A stretch of 8,794 nucleotides of DNA from Leptolyngbyaceae cyanobacterium M65_K2018_010 (GTDB lineage: Bacteria; Cyanobacteriota; Cyanobacteriia; Phormidesmidales; Phormidesmidaceae): the NCBI GenBank assembly GCA_015295885.1, contig DVEE01000230.1, positions 1 to 8,794 of the forward strand. Reading direction: 5' to 3'. Shown here one piece after another: positions 1 through 4,891 of this stretch (positions within the stretch are counted from its first letter, which is position 1; each line of letters starts with the position of its first letter). The notes beneath the pieces were generated by a model. That model had not been told where the DNA came from. It did no database searches and was given only the letters and a program-made list of their open reading frames with translations. The translations under genes and the position numbers were made by a program.

Positions 1-1
1 C

Positions 2-742
2 TGCTATCAACCGGCAGCTTGGCCGACGGTGGCAGTGGTGATTCCGGCCCGCAATGAAGCTGGGAATATTGAGGCCGCCCTCCGTCGCCTGCCTCCCCTC
101 GGCGACCACACCGAAGTTATTTTTGTTGAAGGTCATTCCCAAGATGACACCTGGGCGGCGATTCAGGCCCTACTGGCGGCCTACCGAGGCCCCTTTCGCC
201 TCAAGGCTTTTCAGCAAACCGGCAAGGGCAAAGCCGATGCGGTACGGCTGGGGTTTGAGCAGGCCAGGGGCGATGTCTTGCTGATTCTCGACGCCGACTT
301 GACGGTTCCCCCCGAAGACCTGACCCACTTTGTGGAGGTGCTGCGATCGGGGCGGGGGGAGTTTGCCAATGGGTCGCGCCTGATGTATCCCCGCTCTAGG
401 GAGGCCATGCCCTGGTTAAACACCCTGGCCAATAAGTTTTTTGCCCTGCTGTTTTCCTTTCTACTAGAGCAACCTTTGAAGGACACCCTCTGCGGCACCA
501 AGGTGCTGTGGCGCCGAGACTACCAGCGCATTACCGCCGGTCGCCGCTACTTTGGCGAGTTTGACCCCTTTGGGGATTTTGACCTACTGTTTGGGGCCGC
601 CAAGCTTAACTTGCATATCGTCGAGGTGCCGATTCGCTACCAGCCTCGCACCTACGGCAGTTCCAACATCGCCCATGTGAAAGAGGGGCTGATTTTACTC
701 AAAATGTGTCTGTACGCTGGCCGCAAGTTGAAATTTTGGTAG
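2..742 (+). CDS. Family 2 glycosyltransferase, 3' part (5' end outside window)
   Basis: This is a GT-A fold glycosyltransferase of the dolichyl-phosphate-mannose synthase-like type, which transfers a sugar from a nucleotide-sugar, often to a lipid carrier or polysaccharide. Counting from the in-frame GTG at 29, it shows the N-terminal nucleotide-binding strand VVIPARNEAGN (3-13), the acidic FVEGHSQDDTW (32-42), the QQTGKGKADA segment (62-71), the metal-binding D-A-D (88-90) in LILDADLTVPPED, and KDTLCGTKVLWRRDY (151-165). The C-terminus lacks the membrane helices of some family members. The frame has no stop between base 2 and the GTG at 29, and the residues before it (CYQPAAWPT) read like a linker, so the real start is probably upstream. 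From memory, close cyanobacterial relatives carry an N-terminal methyltransferase domain; whether this one does cannot be seen. The family call is firm, but the sugar and acceptor are unknown. Confidence 0.9.
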   Translation, partial: CYQPAAWPTVAVVIPARNEAGNIEAALRRLPPLGDHTEVIFVEGHSQDDTWAAIQALLAAYRGPFRLKAFQQTGKGKADAVRLGFEQARGDVLLILDADLTVPPEDLTHFVEVLRSGRGEFANGSRLMYPRSREAMPWLNTLANKFFALLFSFLLEQPLKDTLCGTKVLWRRDYQRITAGRRYFGEFDPFGDFDLLFGAAKLNLHIVEVPIRYQPRTYGSSNIAHVKEGLILLKMCLYAGRKLKFW

Positions 743-754
743 TTCTTTACACCG

Positions 755-803
755 CATCCAGGTTGAAATCTGTAGCCTTTCAGAAGCATCTGAGACCTGG
801 ATG
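755..803 (+). terminator. Hairpin after the glycosyltransferase (possible terminator)
   Basis: CATCCAGGT (755-763) is perfectly complementary to ACCTGGATG (795-803), and one more T-G wobble pair closes the inside. The long loop holds a nested perfect hairpin, TCAGA-AGCA-TCTGA (780-793). It begins 12 bp after the stop codon, which fits a 3'-end structure. No T-run follows, so intrinsic termination is uncertain. Confidence 0.4.
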
Positions 804-974
804 GACCGGGCTGAGGTGGTTCTGATGGGAACACCCCAAGATTCCGATCCCAAGTTCGATCAGGTTTAAATCCTTTCTCCGATCCGGTCGTGTGATGGCC
901 CTGGGGAGAAACTTCCAACGCTCTGGATGCTGGGGATGGGGTTCAGCCCCACCGTCAATTCGCCCAAAGCCCGG

Positions 975-994
975 GGCGGCCGACTCACGGCCCC
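975..994 (-). terminator. GC-rich hairpin after the 88-residue gene
   Basis: GGCCG (978-982) pairs with CGGCC (988-992) around the 5-nt loop ACTCA. Two more G-C pairs (975-976 with 993-994) stack outside a single bulged C. On the minus strand it starts 14 bp after the stop codon of the small gene. There is no clear T-tract, so this is only a candidate 3'-end structure. Confidence 0.35.
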
Positions 995-1008
995 ATCCAT
1001 ACTGTTGA

Positions 1009-1275
1009 CTAGGAACTGGGGGGGCGATCCAGCGGTTGATCCTCGGGCTCAGGGTTTTCTTCAACCACCGCATCGAGCTCGGCCTGAAGGGCATGGTGAA
1101 TGAATAGACGCCCAGCGGCGATCGCGGCCTGACTCGTGGGGTAGGTGGCCCCGTCATTGAGCACGGCTTGGTTGGGACCCAGCACCCAGCAGCGATAGCC
1201 CTCACTGCGCTGGTAGGTGACCCCGGCAATCCAACCTGGAAACGCAGCAACATAAATGATTTGACGGTAAGCCAT
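1009..1275 (-). CDS. Small conserved-looking protein of unknown function, 88 aa
   Basis: I do not recognise a named family. The protein begins MAYRQIIYVAAFPGWIAGVT and has a central part rich in aromatic residues and glycine (YRCWVLGPNQAVLNDGATYP), then a probable helix (SQAAIAAGRLFIHHALQAEL), then an acidic, proline-rich tail with no fixed structure expected. There is no signal peptide or membrane helix. The start is set by a perfect GGAGG Shine-Dalgarno (1285-1289) 9 nt upstream of this ATG. The frame stays open for another 24 codons upstream, but those residues look like leader sequence and have no ribosome-binding site. It stands alone, convergent with the glycosyltransferase and divergent from recA, and contains a HIP1 site. 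The strong ribosome-binding site and normal composition support a real gene; function is unknown. Confidence 0.62.
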   Translation of the reverse strand: MAYRQIIYVAAFPGWIAGVTYQRSEGYRCWVLGPNQAVLNDGATYPTSQAAIAAGRLFIHHALQAELDAVVEENPEPEDQPLDRPPSS

Positions 1276-1284
1276 GGGCGATTG

Positions 1285-1289
1285 CCTCC
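1285..1289 (-). promoter_or_regulatory. Shine-Dalgarno of the 88-residue gene
   Basis: On the minus strand this reads GGAGG, 9 nt before the ATG at 1275. It decides the start in favour of MAYRQ rather than the longer upstream frame. Confidence 0.65.
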
Positions 1290-1398
1290 AAAGGGAAGAC
1301 GGGGAAGCGGGCAGAAATAATCCTAAGCCTTTGCTAGCAGGGGTCAACCTGGGGTCAGACCCCTAGACTCCCCACGACCTAAGACCGAGGTTGCTTGT

Positions 1399-1412
1399 GG
1401 TTCAAGTGTACT
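1399..1412 (-). promoter_or_regulatory. LexA-box-like site upstream of recA
   Basis: Read on the minus strand this is AGTACACTTGAACC. The cyanobacterial LexA box, as I remember it from published work, is RGTACNNNDGTWCB; the site fits with one mismatch (the T of the second half-site is A). It lies about 140 bp before the recA start, and on the plus strand it overlaps a -10-like TACTAT (1409-1414). The spacing and single mismatch make it plausible rather than proven. Several cyanobacterial LexA proteins do not govern SOS genes. Confidence 0.35.
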
Positions 1413-1461
1413 ATCATGAATTGGCAATGGCAACTGGTTTTTGCTTGAGGTCTGGAGCTTT

Positions 1462-1516
1462 TGCCCAAGAGCAACTACACTTCTTGACTTGGGCAGGCTA
1501 GATGATTCTCCCTGCC
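1462..1516 (+). promoter_or_regulatory. recA leader with two mutually exclusive stems
   Basis: Stem A pairs TGCCCAAG (1462-1469) with CTTGGGCA (1488-1495) in a perfect 8-bp stem with an 18-nt loop. Stem B pairs GGCAGG (1492-1497) with CCTGCC (1511-1516) in a perfect 6-bp stem with a 13-nt loop. They share bases 1492-1495, so only one can form at a time. The recA ATG follows 34 bp later and has no recognisable Shine-Dalgarno. A role in recA expression is inference, and whether the region is transcribed depends on an unmapped start site. Confidence 0.3.
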
Positions 1517-1550
1517 TGGTTGCCAACCGACCCTCACCCATTTATCTGCC

Positions 1551-2535
1551 ATGGCCGCTAGACCGAACGACCTGTCTGAAAAGCAAAAGGCCCTCTCCAT
1601 GGTGCTCAACCAGATTGAGCGCAACTTTGGCAAGGGGGCCATCATGCGCTTGGGCGAAGCCAGCCGCATGCAGGTGGAAACCATTCCCACTGGCGCCCTC
1701 ACCCTGGATTTAGCCCTGGGCGGGGGCATCCCCAAGGGCCGCATTATTGAAATCTACGGGCCAGAGAGTTCAGGTAAAACCACCGTGGCCCTCCATGCCA
1801 TTGCCGAGGTGCAAAAGGCCGGCGGCGTGGCCGCCTTTGTAGATGCGGAACATGCCCTGGACCCCGTCTATGCCCGGGCCCTGGGAGTGAATATCGATGA
1901 ATTGCTGGTATCCCAGCCCGATACGGGGGAAATGGGTCTGGAGGTGGTGGATCAGTTGGTGCGATCGGCGGCCATTGACCTGGTGGTCATTGACTCCGGC
2001 CCTGCGGAAAATTACCGGCAGCATCGGTAAGTCCCAGTGCACGGTGATTTTCCTCAACCAACTGCGGCAAAAAATTGGGATTTCCTACGGCAACCCGGAG
2101 ACCACCACCGGCGGGAATGCCCTCAAGTTCTATGCCTCAGTGCGGTTAGATATTCGCCGCATGCAAACCCTCAAAAAGGGCACCGAGGAATTCGGCATTC
2201 GGGCCAAGGTTAAGGTCGCCAAGAATAAGGTGGCCCCGCCCTTTCGTGTAGCCGAGTTTGACATTCTCTTTGGCGAAGGCATTTCAACCATGGGTTGCCT
2301 GGTAGACCTGGCTGAGCAAACCGGGGTCATGGTTCGCCGCGGCGCCTGGTACAGTTACCAGGGCGACAACATTGGCCAGGGTCGGGACAACACGGTGCTG
2401 CGCTTGATGGCAGATGGCCCCCTGGCCACCCAGGTGGAAACGGCGGTGCGGGAAAAGCTCTCCATCGGCGGTGCCTCCCTACCCATTGAAGCGGATGAGG
2501 AGCTCGATGATCGCTTCGATCCGGAGGACCTTTAG
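1551..2535 (+). pseudogene. recA: recA, interrupted by an 83-nt deletion and frameshift
   Basis: RecA is the ATP-dependent strand-exchange protein of homologous recombination and the co-protease for LexA. The first frame (1551-2030) gives a normal N-terminus with Walker A GPESSGKT (residues 70-77), the catalytic Glu in VDAEHALD (E100) and Walker B LVVIDS (144-149). It then turns into unrelated residues and stops at TAA 2028-2030. The rest of RecA continues in the next frame from ALRKITG at 1999, through FLNQLRQKIG, the loop L2 region and NPETTTGGNALKFYASVRL, to the acidic tail at TAG 2533-2535. About 28 family residues between DS and ALRK are missing, including DNA-binding loop L1. The remnant is 985 nt; adding 83 gives 1068 nt, or 355 residues plus stop, a usual cyanobacterial length. 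Everything else looks well conserved, so the lesion is recent or an assembly error. The identity is certain; the loss of function depends on the reads. Confidence 0.95.
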
Positions 2536-2574
2536 GGTATAGCTTGGGTATAGCGGTGCCATGGAGGGGAGCGA

Positions 2575-2970
2575 ATGGCCAAACTGAGATCCATCCGCCT
2601 GGGGCGTCTGATTGTGGGACTGGCGCTGGCGCTGGCGCTGTGGGGGTGCGGTCTGGTGAATCCGGTACCGCCCAGGGCGATAGTGGCCGCTGCGATCGCT
2701 CAAAAGGTAGCGGCGACCCAGGCCCTCTTGAGTCAGCAACTAGCCCTGCCAGAGGAAGCGATTATCCCGACCCAGGTGAAGAGTGTAAGAATTACAGACC
2801 ACCACTGGATCACCGTGGCCAATCAGTCCGCCGTGCAGGTACAAGGCACCTACCGACTGCAGGGAGGCGGGTTAGCTCGATCCCAACAGCGCCAAGTGAG
2901 GGACTTCACCCTGGTGTTCAGCCGGGGCGACAGCCAGGACCAATGGCAGGTGGTTGACCCGGTTCCCTAA
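2575..2970 (+). CDS. Small predicted lipoprotein, unknown function, 131 aa
   Basis: The N-terminus is a lipoprotein signal peptide: basic MAKLRSIRLGR, a hydrophobic core LIVGLALALAL, and lipobox L-W-G-C with the modified Cys at residue 25 (Trp at -2 is unusual). The mature part (about 106 residues) has an alanine- and glutamine-rich helical stretch (about 35-60) followed by alternating beta-like segments ending VQGTYRLQGG and QWQVVDPVP, reminiscent of small cyanobacterial lipoproteins of unknown role. The likely location is the membrane surface facing the periplasm. The start is supported by GGAGG (2563-2567), 7 nt upstream. It lies 39 bp after recA on the same strand, so it may share its transcript. 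The signal-peptide core is coded by an exact tandem CTGGCG repeat, and a HIP1 site lies at 2692-2699. The lipoprotein call is firm; function is unknown. Confidence 0.8.
   Translation: MAKLRSIRLGRLIVGLALALALWGCGLVNPVPPRAIVAAAIAQKVAATQALLSQQLALPEEAIIPTQVKSVRITDHHWITVANQSAVQVQGTYRLQGGGLARSQQRQVRDFTLVFSRGDSQDQWQVVDPVP
2620..2640 (+). repeat. CTGGCG hexamer repeat inside the lipoprotein signal peptide
   Basis: Three tandem CTGGCG units plus a trailing CTG encode the Leu-Ala run of the hydrophobic core. Gain or loss of a unit keeps the frame and only changes core length. Confidence 0.7.
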
Positions 2971-3013
2971 ACCCAGGGTGCCATGGCGGCCTATCCCGCC
3001 TCAGCCTAGGGTT
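2970..3013 (+). terminator. Two-tier hairpin at the end of the lipoprotein gene
   Basis: The outer stem pairs AACCC-AGG (2970-2977) with CCT-AGGGTT (3005-3013) with one bulged A at 3008. The inner stem is GGCGG (2985-2989) with CCGCC (2996-3000) and a 6-nt loop. It starts at the last base of the stop codon. No T-tract follows, so it may be a transcript-end stabiliser rather than an intrinsic terminator. Confidence 0.35.
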
Positions 3014-3123
3014 GACCGCCAGCATCGGTCTGTGCCCCTGCTCCCTACCGGGATGGTCAGGATTACCCAGGGGTGCTAACGGTCAGGATACCGAGGGCGG
3101 TTGGCAGCCTCTGTCGACTTCTT

Positions 3124-3690
3124 TCATGCTGCCGCCGCCGGCCCCGGCTGGCCGGCCCCGAGATCCCAACTCTGGTGCAGTAACCAGCGCCCGTCCAGCG
3201 ATCGCTGATAAAGGCGCAGTTCCCAGTGGCTGGGACAATCTAGGCGAATCATCGCCTGGGCCCTATGCAACAGTTCCGCCGCCTGATTAGCCGGGTAGCC
3301 GTTGGCCAGGACAATACCCAGATGGTCTTGGAGGGGCAAGGGAGCTTTGCGAGTAGGGGATTTGACCGTACAGGTGAAGCTCACCATCAGTTGCCGCAGC
3401 CAGGGAGCGGTGAGGGCTAATTCTAAATGAGCCGGGGATTGTTTGAACCCCTCCAGGGTCAGTACGGGGTCAGGGCGCGATCGTCGGTTCAGTTTGTAGG
3501 CCCGATCCAGGCTTTGGGCATAGAGGGGCACCGCACTCGTTGTTTCTTCAAAGAGGTCAATGAGCGTACAGTAGGGCAAACCAGCGTGGGCGGCATTAGG
3601 TCCCAGCACTTTCTCACTGGCATCTAAAAAGTCCTGGATCTGATCTGCCAGGGCTCCGGTCGGGCAAGCATAACAGGCCAATTTGTTCAC
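3124..3690 (-). CDS. Conserved cyanobacterial-type protein, 2H-phosphoesterase-like, 188 aa
   Basis: The protein starts MNKLACYACPTGALADQIQD and contains PNAAHAGLPYCTLIDLFEE (31-49), CTVKSPTRKAPL (107-118), QDHLGIVLANGY (121-132) and SHWELRLYQRSLDGRW (154-169). The layout (an ACP..ALA..I start, an NAAH..P-x-C-T-L block and a later H-L-x-I-x-L strand) reminds me of cyanobacterial 2H-phosphoesterase-like proteins, whose two active motifs are H-x-[ST]-x. Here the first motif is Y40-C-T-L (His lost) and the second H123-L-G-I (Ser/Thr replaced by Gly), so catalysis is doubtful. The fold assignment is from memory and tentative. The start is GTG at 3690, with no good Shine-Dalgarno and no internal alternative before the conserved block. 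The C-terminus is alanine-rich (GPAAAA). It is monocistronic and divergent from the methyltransferase. It is very likely a real gene; function is unproven. Confidence 0.75.
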   Translation of the reverse strand: MNKLACYACPTGALADQIQDFLDASEKVLGPNAAHAGLPYCTLIDLFEETTSAVPLYAQSLDRAYKLNRRSRPDPVLTLEGFKQSPAHLELALTAPWLRQLMVSFTCTVKSPTRKAPLPLQDHLGIVLANGYPANQAAELLHRAQAMIRLDCPSHWELRLYQRSLDGRWLLHQSWDLGAGQPGPAAAA

Positions 3691-4034
3691 AATCTGCCCA
3701 GGTAAACAACAAACCAGGACAAAACCACCGCAGTTCTAGGAGGCACCCTGGGCACCCAAGCAGAGCACAGACCCGCATTACAGGTCAGGTCACGTTACGG
3801 GTCAGGTCACGTTACGGGTCAGGTCACAGGAATTTCTCTACCCTTCTCTACTAGCCTACTGCAGTTAACCTGGGCGCTCGTTAACAACCCCTTATCATTG
3901 GCTTAAGAGGGTTCCAGGCCAGACCCGCTATCGCCTACTATAGAAATCCCAGTTGCTCGGGCATGTTCAGCGATCCGGATCAGGCGGGGGCGGGGGAATG
4001 GTCTCACCTCCAGTTTCTCGTTGCAAGGTGAGTG
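3691..4034. other. Divergent intergenic region with tandem repeats
   Basis: This 344-bp non-coding spacer lies between the 2H-like gene (-) and the methyltransferase (+), so it should contain promoters for both. The main structure is the 17-bp tandem repeat at 3778-3827. On the methyltransferase side there is a -10-like TACTATAG (3936-3943) with no good -35. A weak AAGG (4025-4028) lies 6 nt before the methyltransferase ATG. I see no small gene or RNA gene. Confidence 0.5.
3778..3827 (+). repeat. 17-bp tandem direct repeat, about 2.9 copies
   Basis: The core GTCAGGTCAC begins at 3784, 3801 and 3818, an exact period of 17 bp. The units are joined by GTTACGG, identical in the two complete units. 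A degenerate partial unit (TTACAG) precedes the first core, and the array ends where ACAGG replaces ACGTT. Each junction makes GTCACGTTAC, a near palindrome centred on ACGT. Each core also contains GGTCA twice or nearly so. The array sits about 90 bp upstream of the GTG of the minus gene and about 210 bp upstream of the plus gene. An iterated regulator-binding site is one reading; a neutral slippage repeat is another. Confidence 0.85.
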
Positions 4035-4676
4035 ATGGCCACTTTTTTACGCCCCCTAAGCTATCGCTATCAGTGGTTATTCGATGGCATTGCCCGCACC
4101 GCCGCCCTCACCGTTGGCGGTGAGCAACCATTTCGCACCTTGGCCCTACAGGGTTTAACCCTCAGCCAGGACATGGCCCTGCTCGATCTGTGTTGTGGCA
4201 GTGGGCAAACCACTCGCTTTTTAACCGCCTATAGCCCCAACGTAATCGGTTTAGATGCCTCACCCCTATCCTTGCAACGGGCTGAACGGAATGTCCCCCA
4301 GGCCCAGTTTGTCCAGGGCTGGGCTGAAGCGATGCCCCTGGAGGATAGCCGGTTTGATGTGGTCCATTGCAGTGCGGCTATCCACGAAATGACAGATGAC
4401 CAGCGAGCCGCCATTTTTAAGGAAGTCCTACGGGTTCTTAAGCCGGGGGGAATTTTTACTCTGATCGATTTCCACCGACCTCAAAATCCTGGGTTCTGGC
4501 CAGGGTTGGCCCTGTTCCTGTGGTTGTTTGAAACCCAAACCGCCTGGCAGATGCTGCGGGCCAATATGCCCCAAGAACTGAGCCAGCTTGGGTTCGCCGG
4601 CGTGGCTCAGCGGCTCTATGCGGGCGGCAGCCTGCAGGTGATTCAGGCCCAAAAACCCCCGCTGACAACGGTCTGA
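4035..4676 (+). CDS. Class I SAM-dependent methyltransferase (UbiE-like), 213 aa
   Basis: This is a small-molecule type methyltransferase with a Rossmann core. Motif I is LLDLCCGSGQTT (49-60), the SAM ribose-binding acidic residue is in VIGLDASPLSL (D74), the adenine region is GWAEAMPLEDSRFDVV (95-110), motif III-like HCSAAIHEM follows (111-119), and RVLKPGGIFTLIDF (133-146) closes the core. The segment FWPGLALFLWLFETQTAW (154-171) is very hydrophobic and could lie on a membrane or cover a lipophilic substrate. Methyltransferase_11/UbiE relatives act on quinones, tocopherol precursors or other lipids, but the substrate cannot be fixed here. The ATG at 4035 is preferred over the adjacent GTG at 4032 because the weak AAGG (4025-4028) is better spaced for it. 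The gene is flanked by non-coding DNA on both sides, so it is probably transcribed alone. Confidence 0.9.
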   Translation: MATFLRPLSYRYQWLFDGIARTAALTVGGEQPFRTLALQGLTLSQDMALLDLCCGSGQTTRFLTAYSPNVIGLDASPLSLQRAERNVPQAQFVQGWAEAMPLEDSRFDVVHCSAAIHEMTDDQRAAIFKEVLRVLKPGGIFTLIDFHRPQNPGFWPGLALFLWLFETQTAWQMLRANMPQELSQLGFAGVAQRLYAGGSLQVIQAQKPPLTTV

Positions 4677-4712
4677 CCCGGGGGACAGGGTATCAGCCAG
4701 GCCCGCTGGTCA

Positions 4713-4748
4713 GGACTGGTTTGGTTTACCTGGCTGCAACCCCAGTCC
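4713..4748 (+). terminator. Hairpin after the methyltransferase (weak terminator candidate)
   Basis: GGACTGG (4713-4719) pairs perfectly with CCAGTCC (4742-4748) across a 22-nt loop, 36 bp after the stop codon. No T-tract follows. The rest of the 215-bp spacer to cdsA shows no gene. Confidence 0.25.
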
Positions 4749-4854
4749 GCCAAAGCTGAAGCCCATGGGACTGGCGAAACTATGGCACAGTGTAAATGGT
4801 CTATTCCCTAGGGTGCCTGCGGTGCTTTGGGGTAGAGGGCTGATTCACCTACAG

Positions 4855-4874
4855 GTTCAACAATTCGGTTGAAC
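4855..4874 (+). promoter_or_regulatory. cdsA: Perfect 7-bp dyad just before cdsA
   Basis: GTTCAAC (4855-4861) and GTTGAAC (4868-4874) are perfect inverted repeats separated by AATTCG. The dyad ends 17 bp before the cdsA ATG. It could be a repressor operator or an RNA hairpin next to the ribosome-binding region, which itself lacks a clear Shine-Dalgarno. The symmetry is directly visible; the role is inferred. Confidence 0.4.
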
Positions 4875-4891
4875 GCTACTGGGCACCGCCT

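Larger units (their letters stand above)
743..1008. other. Intergenic spacer between convergent genes, with two hairpins
   Basis: This 266-bp spacer separates the convergent glycosyltransferase and the 88-residue gene. I see no convincing coding sequence: the open frames crossing it on the minus strand lack family-like features and overlap better-supported genes. It holds one hairpin after each gene, described separately, and a short TGGGG-TTCAG-CCCCA stem-loop near 938-952. No tRNA-like cloverleaf could be built. Confidence 0.5.

Noticed and set aside
840..960. Possible tRNA (pieces resembling a T-loop, such as GTTCGATC and GGTTCAGCCCC)
   Set aside because: No acceptor stem, anticodon arm or D-arm could be arranged around these fragments.
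780..1253. 157-residue minus-strand open frame
   Set aside because: It overlaps the better-supported 88-residue gene in another frame, has no ribosome-binding site, and its composition (many Arg, Pro and Ser) looks like an out-of-frame reading.
1992..2030. Programmed ribosomal frameshift or an intron in recA
   Set aside because: A frameshift would not explain about 28 missing conserved residues, there is no slippery run at the junction, and sequence is absent rather than inserted, so an intron or intein cannot account for it.
2544..2957. 137-residue plus-strand open frame over the lipoprotein gene
   Set aside because: It overlaps almost all of the lipoprotein gene, which has a signal peptide, lipobox and good Shine-Dalgarno; this frame shows only Gly/Arg/Pro-rich shadow composition.
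3012..3290. 92-residue plus-strand open frame
   Set aside because: It mostly lies antisense to the 188-residue gene and is low-complexity Pro/Gly/Ala sequence with no family features.
3778..3827. CRISPR array
   Set aside because: The 17-bp units are directly adjacent with no unique spacers, there are only about three copies, and no cas gene is in the window.
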